The translations under genes and the position numbers were made by a program. The notes beneath the pieces were generated by a model. That model searched no databases. It was given only the letters and a program-made list of their open reading frames with translations, and was not told the origin of the DNA. From Bacteroidota bacterium (GTDB taxonomy: Bacteria > Bacteroidota > Bacteroidia > Bacteroidales > VadinHA17), in contig JAKLFN010000107.1 of assembly GCA_022711195.1 (NCBI GenBank), positions 1-7,054 on the forward strand: DNA of 7,054 bases, written 5' to 3'. Shown here one piece after another: positions 1 to 5,916 of this stretch (position 1 is the stretch's first letter; each line of letters starts with the position of its first letter).

Positions 1-567
1 CGCCTGATGAGAGCACATTACGGCTGCCGCATCTTCAGCGACGACCTTCAGGCAAAATGCGACTCTCTCTCCTACTCCTTCCAGGATTCAGTTATCAGGC
101 TTTATGTAAACCCTGTTATCTGGTCAGAGGAACATCAGCTGACCTCTGATTCAATGTCTATCTTTACAAGGAACAGGCAGGCCGACAGGATGGAATTATA
201 TAACTCTGCATTCGTTGTAAGCCAGGTCGATACGTTGAGATTCAATCAGCTGAAAGGAAGAACCCTTACCGGACACTTCCGCGAAAATAAACTATACAGA
301 ATTAACATTGAAGGAAACGGGGAGTCGATATACTACCTGGTTGATGGTGATGAGATCGTCGGCAGGAATACAACCAGGTGTGCAAAGATCGAGATATTCG
401 TGGAGGACGGAAAGATCAAGGAGATATACGAGTACCAGAGCCCTGAAGGAGTCATTGATCCTCCCTCAGCTACTCCGGGAGGAAATCCACGGCTGCCCGG
501 ATTTAACTGGTTTGATGTTATAAGACCGAAAAAAGTATCTGATATCTTTCACACTCCCACTCCCTGA
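1..567 (+). CDS. OstA-like LPS-transport family protein, C-terminal part (5' truncated by window edge)
   Basis: The reading frame is open from base 1 (first codons CGC CTG) to a TGA at 565-567, so the start codon lies upstream. The ATG at base 7 is probably internal. About 188 residues are visible. They show the repeating beta-strand pattern of OstA/LptA-type beta-jellyroll domains: segments such as 'KCDSLSYSFQDSVIRLYVNP' and 'RQADRMELYNSAFVVSQVD' describe one strand-turn-strand repeat after another. A family-typical C-terminal tail follows, with a Pro/Gly-rich linker and 'LPGFNWFDVIRPKK'. In Bacteroidota, proteins of this type are annotated as OstA-like and are related to LptA and to the N-domain of LptD, which bridge LPS across the periplasm to the outer membrane. 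The role here is inferred from the family; the signal peptide would be in the missing N-terminus. The gene converges with the DUF2795 gene at 723-944. Family assignment is fairly sure, exact role is not. Confidence 0.8.
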   Translation, partial: RLMRAHYGCRIFSDDLQAKCDSLSYSFQDSVIRLYVNPVIWSEEHQLTSDSMSIFTRNRQADRMELYNSAFVVSQVDTLRFNQLKGRTLTGHFRENKLYRINIEGNGESIYYLVDGDEIVGRNTTRCAKIEIFVEDGKIKEIYEYQSPEGVIDPPSATPGGNPRLPGFNWFDVIRPKKVSDIFHTPTP

Positions 568-579
568 AATCAGATAAAT

Positions 580-662
580 TAAGAACTCAGAACAATCGAC
601 CTCAGAACAATCGAACTGTAGAAACAGTTCTGACTTATTACTTCGGATGTTCTGAATTCTTA
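580..662. repeat. Nested inverted and direct repeats in convergent intergenic region
   Basis: The outer arms TAAGAACTCAGAACA (580-594) and TGTTCTGAATTCTTA (648-662) are inverted repeats that pair at 14 of 15 positions; only C586/A656 mismatches. Inside them, GAACTGT (613-619) and ACAGTTC (624-630) form a perfect 7-bp hairpin with an AGAA loop. A 14-base direct repeat, CTCAGAACAATCGA, occurs at 586-599 and 601-614. The core TCAGAAC is present twice (587-593, 602-608) and its complement GTTCTGA twice (627-633, 649-655), so alternative foldings compete. It lies 12 bases after the OstA-like stop codon, so it may act as that gene's terminator or transcript end. However, no clean T-run follows on the plus strand. 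It could also be a decayed palindromic repeat element. Confidence 0.6.
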
Positions 663-690
663 CTTCATTTTCTGCAGTGCTGGTGCTACA

Positions 691-718
691 AAATAAAAAA
701 AAAGGGGCCTTCGCCCCT
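691..718 (-). terminator. Intrinsic terminator of the DUF2795 gene
   Basis: AGGGGC (703-708) and GCCCCT (713-718) form a perfect 6-bp GC-rich stem around a 4-base loop. Read on the minus strand the hairpin is followed at once by about nine T residues, then ATTTT (bases 702 down to 691). This is the classic Rho-independent layout, starting 4 bases past the DUF2795 stop codon. On the plus strand the hairpin is followed only by CTTGTC, so it would be a poor terminator for the OstA-like gene, although its stem could still stabilise that transcript's 3' end. Confidence 0.9.
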
Positions 719-722
719 CTTG

Positions 723-944
723 TCAATATTCATCTTCATTGAAGAAGAAGTCGTCTTTACTCGGATAATCAGGCCATATATCCTCAATACTCTCGTAGAT
801 ATCGCCTTCATCCTCTATTTCCTGAAGGTTTTCAATCACTTCCATCGGAGCACCGGATCTTATCGCAAAGTCGATGAGTTCATCCTTGGTTGCCGGCCAT
901 GGAGCGTCCTCAAGTTTTGATGCCAGTTCGAGTGTCCAGTACAT
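723..944 (-). CDS. DUF2795 domain small acidic protein
   Basis: A 73-residue protein, complete, starting ATG at 944-942 and ending TGA at 725-723. It is strongly acidic, with runs such as 'EIEDEGDIYESIEDIWPDYP' and the C-terminal tail 'FFFNEDEY'. The N-terminal half, with 'DAPWPATKDELIDFAIRSG', matches what I know of the DUF2795 family, in which 'WPATKDELIDYA.R.GAP' and a following helix are the hallmark. The biochemical function of this family is not established. The length is normal for the short Bacteroidota members. It has no signal peptide or membrane segment, so it should be cytoplasmic. It is monocistronic: its own promoter-like sequence lies just upstream and a strong terminator follows immediately. 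That suggests substantial independent expression. The real gene is on the minus strand; the overlapping plus-strand frame is a shadow. Confidence 0.88.
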   Translation of the reverse strand: MYWTLELASKLEDAPWPATKDELIDFAIRSGAPMEVIENLQEIEDEGDIYESIEDIWPDYPSKDDFFFNEDEY

Positions 945-977
945 AATTGTCTCTTAAGGTGATTTTTTTAAAGTCTG

Positions 978-1010
978 CAAATATATATAATATTTTAATT
1001 TAATGGCAAT
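978..1010 (-). promoter_or_regulatory. Bacteroidota-type promoter for the DUF2795 gene
   Basis: On the minus strand TATATTTG (985 down to 978) matches the Bacteroidota -7 consensus TAnnTTTG exactly. ATTG (1010 down to 1007) lies 21 bases upstream of it and resembles the -33 TTTG box. Transcription would start near 970 and leave a leader of about 25 bases before the ATG at 944. The surroundings are very AT-rich. No strong Shine-Dalgarno is seen (AAGAG only), as is usual in this phylum. Confidence 0.6.
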
Positions 1011-1037
1011 ACCTTTTTTAAGAAAATTAACATATTA

Positions 1038-1577
1038 TTAAGGCCATTTAATCTCCTCATTATCAAGCTCTAAGCTCATCTGTCTTGAAAGTACGAATAA
1101 ATAATCGGCCAGGCGGTTGAGCAGCATGGGGATAATAAGTGGAATTTCTTCTGTTTCACCAAGCCTCAACACTGTCCTTTCTGTCCTCCTGCATACGCAA
1201 CGTGCAATATGACAGTATGACACCTCCAAATTACCTCCGGGAAGAATAAAATTTTTGAGAACAGGCAGTTTCTTTTCCATTTTGTCTATCTCCTTCTCCA
1301 GCTTAGTCACAGCTTTTGCATCAGGCATTAATATCGGAGATTTGAATTTCAGCGGATCTGTTGCCAGTGCGGCAGCACACGACATCAGCTGGTCCTGGAT
1401 ATATAAGAGTATTTTGTTCCTCGGTTTATTAACCTCGCAGCCTCTGAGCAGTCCGATCCATGAAATAAGTTCATCAACAGTACCATAGGCCTCGATTCGC
1501 TGACACGATTTCGGAACACGCCTGCCACCTGTAAGAGATGTCGCTCCTTTATCTCCTGTACGTGTATATATCTTCAT
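1038..1577 (-). CDS. ATP:cob(I)alamin adenosyltransferase, PduO type
   Basis: A 179-residue cytoplasmic enzyme that transfers the adenosyl group of ATP to cob(I)alamin or a related corrinoid, making adenosylcobalamin (coenzyme B12). It is complete and of usual length for the PduO-type family. The N-terminal ATP-binding motif 'TRTGDKG' is at residues 5-11, followed by 'RIEAYGTVDEL' at 27-37. 'FILPGG' is at 110-115, 'ARCVCRRTER' at 125-134 and 'LNRLADYLFVLSR' at 153-165. Asp35, Phe110, Arg126, Arg130 and Asn154 appear to correspond to the catalytic/corrinoid-site residues described in the Lactobacillus PduO enzyme (my alignment by eye). One small deviation is Ile38, where Asn usually follows 'DEL'. 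The gene is 37 bases downstream of the ABC ATPase on the same strand, so they are probably co-transcribed. Likely consumers would be B12-dependent mutases encoded elsewhere, such as methylmalonyl-CoA mutase. No B12 riboswitch is recognisable upstream. Confidence 0.93.
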   Translation of the reverse strand: MKIYTRTGDKGATSLTGGRRVPKSCQRIEAYGTVDELISWIGLLRGCEVNKPRNKILLYIQDQLMSCAAALATDPLKFKSPILMPDAKAVTKLEKEIDKMEKKLPVLKNFILPGGNLEVSYCHIARCVCRRTERTVLRLGETEEIPLIIPMLLNRLADYLFVLSRQMSLELDNEEIKWP

Positions 1578-1614
1578 CAGGGTCTTTTAAAAATTAACCC
1601 TTAAGATAGAGATA

Positions 1615-2328
1615 TTAATTAGAATGTGTTGCGGGAACGTATTTTTCATTTACCACATCGGAGGCTACTTCGCCGTCGAAGAGTCTTATGATCCTCGCGG
1701 CATGGCGTGCTATATCCTCTTCGTGTGTCACAACGATTACCGTATTTCCCTGGTTGTGGATATCGTCGAGAAGCCCCATAATGTCAATAGAGGTCTTGCT
1801 GTCGAGGTTCCCGGTGGGCTCATCGGCAAGGATGATAGATGGTTTGTTAACAAGTGCCCTGGCGATGGCAACACGCTGACGCTGACCTCCTGAAAGCTCA
1901 TTAGGCTTGTGAGTCATCCTGTCTGACAGTCCAACCTGTCGTAGTGTTTCGATAGCCATCTGTTCTCTTTCGGCTTTCTGCACTCCACCGTAAATCAACG
2001 GAAGAGTAACATTCTCAAGCGCCGTATAACGCGGAAGAAGGTTAAATGTCTGGAATACAAAACCGATCTCTTTGTTCCTGATCTCAGCCAGGTAATCATC
2101 CTCCATCTTGCTTACGTCGGTACCGTTAAGTATATAGGCGCCGCTTGTCGGCGTATCAAGGCAGCCCAGCAGGTTCATAAGCGTTGACTTACCAGAACCT
2201 GAAGGTCCCATTATTGCAACATATTCATTCCTTTTTATATCGATGGAGACTGACCTTAAAGCCCTGACAATTACTGATCCTACCTGGTAATTCTTTACAA
2301 TGCTCTGAATCTCAATTACTTTATCCAT
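1615..2328 (-). CDS. ABC transporter ATP-binding protein, LolD/MacB-like
   Basis: A complete 237-residue nucleotide-binding subunit. Walker A 'GPSGSGKST' is at residues 41-49, the Q-loop Gln93 lies in '[11 protein letters not shown]', the ABC signature 'LSGGQ' is at 145-149, Walker B '[12 protein letters not shown]' at 165-176, and the switch His202 in '[12 protein letters not shown]'. All catalytic elements are intact. The 'DEPTGNLDS' stretch and the '[19 protein letters not shown]' Q-loop region are typical of the LolD/MacB/FtsE group. These ATPases pair with FtsX/MacB-type permeases for mechanotransmission: lipoprotein release, macrolide or peptide export, or cell-division signalling. No such permease gene lies on either side within the window, so the partner is unknown. 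The gene lies 72 bases after the methyltransferase gene and 37 bases before the adenosyltransferase gene, all on the minus strand. A one-mismatch -7 box (TAATTTCG) in the upstream gap might give it its own promoter. Confidence 0.93.
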   Translation of the reverse strand: MDKVIEIQSIVKNYQVGSVIVRALRSVSIDIKRNEYVAIMGPSGSGKSTLMNLLGCLDTPTSGAYILNGTDVSKMEDDYLAEIRNKEIGFVFQTFNLLPRYTALENVTLPLIYGGVQKAEREQMAIETLRQVGLSDRMTHKPNELSGGQRQRVAIARALVNKPSIILADEPTGNLDSKTSIDIMGLLDDIHNQGNTVIVVTHEEDIARHAARIIRLFDGEVASDVVNEKYVPATHSN

Positions 2329-2400
2329 ATACTCTGAAATTTGAATTTTCGAAATTAGATTAATTTAATTAATTATTGAATTATTATCTCTTAATTTTTG

Positions 2401-3189
2401 TTAATACCTGATTATGTAATTGATATGTGCTGTTCCCTTTTTAAAAAATGCCATTCCCATCCTGTTGATATCGATGGTAAACGATACATTGCTGCTCATA
2501 CTGATCTCTTTCCATGCCGATCTCATTTCATCGGAGAGGTTGATATCGTCGATTATTAAAACTGACTCATCAGCCATTTTTCCGGCCAGCATGTTGAAAT
2601 ATTTCAGCAAAGGCTCTTTCCTGTGGTTGCCATCGATGAACACCACTCCCGGCTTTTCGGGCAGGTTCATTACCCGTGGTATCATTTCATCAAAGGATCC
2701 GTTCATCAGATCGATATTGGATAATTTTGCCCTGACAAAATTTTCCTCTGCAATTTCTGCACATCGCGGGCAACCTTCGATAGTATGAACAGTTGCCCCT
2801 GGTGATCCCATAGCCATGTAAATCGTGCTTATTCCGAAAGAAGTTCCCAGCTCAACAATACCGGAACTCCCGAAACGTGCTGCGGTATTATAAAGAATGA
2901 TTCCGTATTTATGAGGTACCGATGAATATTTTGTAATATCTGACACTCTTCTGAAATTTGTTTTCATCCTCAGCGAACCTGCCCCGAGATCTAAAACCTC
3001 TATCAATCTTTTATCAGAGAGATTTACTTTACGGATGTTTTCAATTATAGAGACAATCTCAGGATCAATTTTATTCCTGAAGAGTTCCGAAATAAGCTTA
3101 TAGGCATACGGACTGTGAATTCCATGGCCTCTGCCATGACGCGAAAATAGCAGATACCTTAGTGAGTTTACAGATGTATTAAAATCCAT
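2401..3189 (-). CDS. Class I SAM-dependent methyltransferase, Methyltransf_24-like
   Basis: A complete 262-residue protein with a Rossmann-type methyltransferase fold. SAM motif I 'IVELGTSFGIS' is at residues 111-121, the ribose-binding acidic residue Glu138 is in 'TIEG', and 'GVVFIDGNHRKEPLLKYF' is at 181-198. 'LIIDDI' at 211-216 and 'GMAFFKK' at 245-251 form the C-terminal strands. The N-terminus carries 'HGRGHGIHSPYAYKLISELF' (18-37), then 'DLGAGS' (67-72) and 'HKYGIILY' (93-100). I associate this combination with a common but uncharacterised Bacteroidota methyltransferase family resembling O-methyltransferases of small molecules. The substrate cannot be told from sequence. It has no signal peptide or membrane span. 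The gene is first in a minus-strand run with the ABC ATPase and adenosyltransferase, and is divergent from recG. The ATG at 3189 is preferred because the family's N-terminal motif begins close after it. Confidence 0.85.
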   Translation of the reverse strand: MDFNTSVNSLRYLLFSRHGRGHGIHSPYAYKLISELFRNKIDPEIVSIIENIRKVNLSDKRLIEVLDLGAGSLRMKTNFRRVSDITKYSSVPHKYGIILYNTAARFGSSGIVELGTSFGISTIYMAMGSPGATVHTIEGCPRCAEIAEENFVRAKLSNIDLMNGSFDEMIPRVMNLPEKPGVVFIDGNHRKEPLLKYFNMLAGKMADESVLIIDDINLSDEMRSAWKEISMSSNVSFTIDINRMGMAFFKKGTAHINYIIRY

Positions 3190-3221
3190 TACCGGGCAAC
3201 AATAGTATTAGGTAAGGTTGG

Positions 3222-3229
3222 CAAAAATA
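3222..3229 (-). promoter_or_regulatory. Putative -7 promoter box for the methyltransferase gene (divergent region)
   Basis: On the minus strand TATTTTTG (3229 down to 3222) matches the Bacteroidota TAnnTTTG box exactly and sits 33 bases upstream of the methyltransferase ATG at 3189. I do not see a convincing -33 TTTG at the expected 19-21 base spacing, so the call rests on one box and its position. On the plus strand the neighbouring TATTTTCG (3232-3239) is a one-mismatch box that could serve recG, which must be transcribed from this 83-base gap or from further upstream. Confidence 0.4.
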
Positions 3230-3272
3230 AGTATTTTCGGTCATCTTTTTGTCTATTGAACATACCGTAGTT

Positions 3273-5378
3273 ATGCACGACTTTCTCGATACCAACATTA
3301 CATATCTCACCGGTGTGGGACCAAAGAGAGCTGAGCTTCTCAACAAGGAGCTTAATATTTTTACATACCGCGATCTCTTATATTACTTTCCTTATAAATA
3401 TATCGATCGTACACGGTTTTACACGATCAGTGAGCTTGATCCTGAATTGCCATTTGTACAGGTAAAAGGTATTATCAGGGGATATTCAACAGAAGGACGG
3501 GGAGCCGGCAAACGCCTGGTTGCGGAATTCAGTGACGATACCGGCTCACTTAAACTCGTATGGTTCAAAGGCGTAAAGTGGATCACACAGAGTTATCCTC
3601 CTGGTACAGAATATATCGTTTTCGGAAAACCAGGAATTTTCAGCGGTGTAATAAATATCATTCACCCCGAGATCGAATCCGCAGGCAAGGTTTCAGAGAG
3701 ATTATCTTCGGCGCTGCAGGCTCAATACAGCACCACTGAAGTCCTTAAAAACCATTTCCTTACTTCAAAAGCTATCAGTAAGCTTATAGGCACTCTTCTG
3801 AAACAGATGAATTTTCCTCTTCCTGAGACATTGCCTTCATGGATGACAACAAGGTACAAGCTTATGAGTCTGAATGATGCACTCTATAAGATTCATTTTC
3901 CCTCCGATCCGGCTGAACTGGAAAGATCGAGGTACAGGCTTAAATTTGAAGAGCTCTTCTTCATCCAGCTTAACCTGGTAAGGTTCAGAACCAGCAGGTC
4001 GCTTAAGTACAAAGGTTTTGTTTTTTCTACTGTAGGAGAAAAATTCAACAGCTTTTATTTCAACAACCTGCCTTTCAGCCTTACAGGCGCACAGAAGAAA
4101 GTGATGAAAGAGATCAGGAAAGATCTGGGTTCGGGCAGGCAGATGAACCGTCTTCTCCAGGGCGATGTGGGCAGCGGAAAAACACTGGTAGCGCTAATGA
4201 GCATGCTCATTGCCATCGATAACGGTTACCAGGCATGCATAATGGCTCCTACCGAGATCCTGGCTGCACAACACTATGCCACTATTACAAAAATGCTTGA
4301 AGGGATAGATGTGAAGGTGAGACTACTGACCGGATCGTCGAAAAAATCTCTCAGGCAAGAGATCGGGGAATCGCTCCTCGACAGGTCACTGGGAATACTC
4401 ATCGGGACACATGCCCTCATCGAAGAGAATGTAAAATTTGATAACCTGGGCCTGGTGATCATAGACGAACAACACCGGTTCGGCGTGGAGCAGAGGGCTA
4501 AACTATGGCAGAAAAGCCAGAATCCTCCGCATATACTTGTTATGACTGCAACACCGATACCCAGGACACTCGCAATGACTCTCTACGGCGACCTCGACGT
4601 ATCTGTAATTGACGAGCTGCCTCCGGGAAGGGTACCGGTGAAAACCATGCACTTCTACGATTCTGAAAGAAACAAGGTTTTCGGATTTCTGAGAAGCCGT
4701 ATTGCAGAAGGCCGTCAGGTTTATGTAGTTTATCCACTCATAAAAGAATCTGAAAAGATGGATTACAAAGACCTTGAAGACGGCTGGGATACAATATCGA
4801 GGGTCTTTCCTCCACCCGGGTACTGTATCAGCGTCGTTCATGGCAGGATGCAGCCTGCAATAAAGGATTCCTCGATGAAGCTCTTCAGGGACGGTAAGGC
4901 ACATTTCCTGATTGCAACAACAGTAATAGAAGTGGGTGTAGATATCCCCAACGCTACAGTTATGGTCATTGAAAGCGCCGAGCGGTTCGGACTCTCACAG
5001 CTTCATCAGCTGAGAGGACGCGTGGGCAGAGGCGCTGAACAGTCATACTGTATCCTTATGACATCCGGTAAAATGTCGAAAGAAGCCGCAGCAAGAATAG
5101 AAGTAATGATCAGGTCAAATGACGGATTTGAAATTGCAGAAACCGACCTGCAGCTCAGAGGACCCGGAGATATTGAGGGTACCCAGCAGAGCGGAATTCC
5201 CTTCGATCTGAAGATATCCAGCCTCAGCAAGGACGGTCAGCTGATTGAGTATGTAAGGAATATTGCGGAAAATATACTTTCTGATGATCCTGTTCTGGGG
5301 AAACCGGAAAACACACTCCTGGATACCGGGCTAAGCAAGATATTCAGTAAAAACCAGTCGTGGAGCAACATCAGCTGA
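3273..5378 (+). CDS. recG: ATP-dependent DNA helicase RecG
   Basis: RecG remodels stalled replication forks and branch-migrates Holliday junctions as a monomeric superfamily 2 DNA translocase. With the ATG at 3273 the protein has 701 residues, normal for the family. The N-terminus begins 'FLDTNITYLTGVGPKRAELL', a helix-hairpin-helix-like segment leading into the OB-fold wedge domain that splits the fork. 'GDVGSGKT' (Walker A) is at residues 297-304, 'DEQH' (motif II) at 398-401, then 'MTATPIPRTLAMT', 'ATTVIEVGVDIPNATVMVIE' and motif VI 'QLRGRVGRG' at 579-587. The C-terminal 'DLQLRGPGDIEGTQQSG' corresponds to the TRG region that couples ATP hydrolysis to translocation. No frameshift or missing motif is visible. 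An in-frame TTG at 3249 would add eight residues, but the ATG at 3273 fits the usual N-terminus better. It is divergent from the methyltransferase gene; the rseC-rnf genes follow after a 112-base gap. Confidence 0.97.
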   Translation: MHDFLDTNITYLTGVGPKRAELLNKELNIFTYRDLLYYFPYKYIDRTRFYTISELDPELPFVQVKGIIRGYSTEGRGAGKRLVAEFSDDTGSLKLVWFKGVKWITQSYPPGTEYIVFGKPGIFSGVINIIHPEIESAGKVSERLSSALQAQYSTTEVLKNHFLTSKAISKLIGTLLKQMNFPLPETLPSWMTTRYKLMSLNDALYKIHFPSDPAELERSRYRLKFEELFFIQLNLVRFRTSRSLKYKGFVFSTVGEKFNSFYFNNLPFSLTGAQKKVMKEIRKDLGSGRQMNRLLQGDVGSGKTLVALMSMLIAIDNGYQACIMAPTEILAAQHYATITKMLEGIDVKVRLLTGSSKKSLRQEIGESLLDRSLGILIGTHALIEENVKFDNLGLVIIDEQHRFGVEQRAKLWQKSQNPPHILVMTATPIPRTLAMTLYGDLDVSVIDELPPGRVPVKTMHFYDSERNKVFGFLRSRIAEGRQVYVVYPLIKESEKMDYKDLEDGWDTISRVFPPPGYCISVVHGRMQPAIKDSSMKLFRDGKAHFLIATTVIEVGVDIPNATVMVIESAERFGLSQLHQLRGRVGRGAEQSYCILMTSGKMSKEAAARIEVMIRSNDGFEIAETDLQLRGPGDIEGTQQSGIPFDLKISSLSKDGQLIEYVRNIAENILSDDPVLGKPENTLLDTGLSKIFSKNQSWSNIS

Positions 5379-5417
5379 GGCATTATTTATAATCATACTA
5401 AATAAGCCCGATATTTT
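5379..5417 (+). terminator. Weak terminator-like hairpin after recG
   Basis: Directly after the recG stop codon, GGC-A-TTATTTA (5379-5389) pairs with TAAATAAGCC (5399-5408). This gives a 10-bp stem with one bulged A and a 9-base loop, followed by CGATATTTT. Placement and the downstream T-rich stretch fit a transcript end for recG. The stem is mostly A-T and the T-run is short and starts three bases late, so termination would be weak or partial. Confidence 0.4.
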
Positions 5418-5457
5418 AAAAACTGACAAAAAACAGAATATCATTTTACAGGAATTA

Positions 5458-5465
5458 TAAATTTG
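5458..5465 (+). promoter_or_regulatory. Putative -7 promoter box for the rseC-rnf operon
   Basis: TAAATTTG at 5458-5465 matches the Bacteroidota TAnnTTTG consensus exactly. It lies 25 bases upstream of the rseC-like ATG (5491), which predicts a start of transcription near 5472. No clear TTTG or TTG is seen 19-21 bases further upstream, so the -33 element is weak or absent. The placement, after a hairpin that may end recG, supports a separate transcription unit for the Rnf genes. Confidence 0.45.
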
Positions 5466-5490
5466 CAGATTGTTTTTTCAGGGGTATTTT

Positions 5491-5913
5491 ATGTCGAAGC
5501 AGGGAAGAAACGAATGTATCGAACACGACGGCATTGTGCAGAAATCAGGAGATAGTTCCGTTACTGTGACCATACTGTCTGCCTCAGCATGTTCGGGATG
5601 CCATTCAAGCGGATCATGCACCCTCTCGGGAACAAAAGAAAAAACAATTGACGTTAGCGGCAATTATAATGTATCACCAGGAGACCGGGTTACTGTACTT
5701 ATGAAGCAGTCGGCAGGTTATACAGCACTTTTCTTCGGTTATATCTTCCCACTGATCCTGGTTCTGACATTGCTGATAATACTCACTGCAATATCAGTTC
5801 CCGAGACTCTCTCAGGACTGCTTTCACTTGCCTCCCTTCTGCCCTATTACCTGATCCTCTGGCTTGCCAGGGAGAAACTTAGTAAGAAATTCACATTTAC
5901 AATAAAAGCCTGA
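5491..5913 (+). CDS. RseC/MucC family membrane protein, SoxR-reducing-system type
   Basis: A 140-residue membrane protein. The N-terminal soluble part (residues 1-75) has the family's cysteine motif C34-x2-C37-x5-C43 ('ACSGCHSSGSC'). Two hydrophobic segments, about 77-102 and 106-126, then form a membrane hairpin, followed by a basic tail. In gammaproteobacteria RseC was linked to the sigma-E pathway and to reduction of SoxR together with Rsx (Rnf) proteins. In Bacteroidota a homologue usually precedes rnfB, as it does here: its stop is three bases before the rnfB ATG. I infer a role in assembly or redox maintenance of the Rnf complex rather than sigma-E control. An in-frame TTG at 5470 would add seven residues, but the ATG at 5491, preceded by CAGGGGT, is more likely and leaves room for the promoter box at 5458-5465. 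Confidence 0.88.
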   Translation: MSKQGRNECIEHDGIVQKSGDSSVTVTILSASACSGCHSSGSCTLSGTKEKTIDVSGNYNVSPGDRVTVLMKQSAGYTALFFGYIFPLILVLTLLIILTAISVPETLSGLLSLASLLPYYLILWLAREKLSKKFTFTIKA

Positions 5914-5916
5914 TTA

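Noticed and set aside
466..726. Minus-strand open frame of 86 codons spanning the end of the OstA-like gene and the repeat region
   Set aside because: It runs through the terminator hairpin and the inverted repeat, has no recognisable domain, and overlaps real coding sequence antisense.
720..920. Plus-strand open frame of 66 codons over the DUF2795 gene
   Set aside because: It is the antisense shadow of the recognisable DUF2795 protein and resembles no family I know.
1021..1038. Terminator for the minus-strand adenosyltransferase gene (TTAATATGTTAA followed by TTTTCTT)
   Set aside because: The stem would be only four A-T pairs, too weak to call.
1578..1614. Possible B12 riboswitch ahead of the corrinoid adenosyltransferase gene
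   Set aside because: The gap is only 37 bases and AT-rich; a cobalamin riboswitch needs well over 100 bases and its B12-box was not seen.
2329..2400. Own promoter for the ABC ATPase gene in the 72-base gap (TAATTTCG on the minus strand)
   Set aside because: One mismatch to the -7 consensus in a very AT-rich stretch and no -33 box at proper spacing; chance matches are likely.
3249..3272. Upstream TTG start for recG adding eight residues
   Set aside because: The ATG at 3273 gives the N-terminus usual for Bacteroidota RecG, and the added residues match nothing conserved.
4503..4904. 133-codon minus-strand open frame inside recG
   Set aside because: It lies antisense to intact, strongly conserved helicase motifs of recG, so it is a shadow frame.
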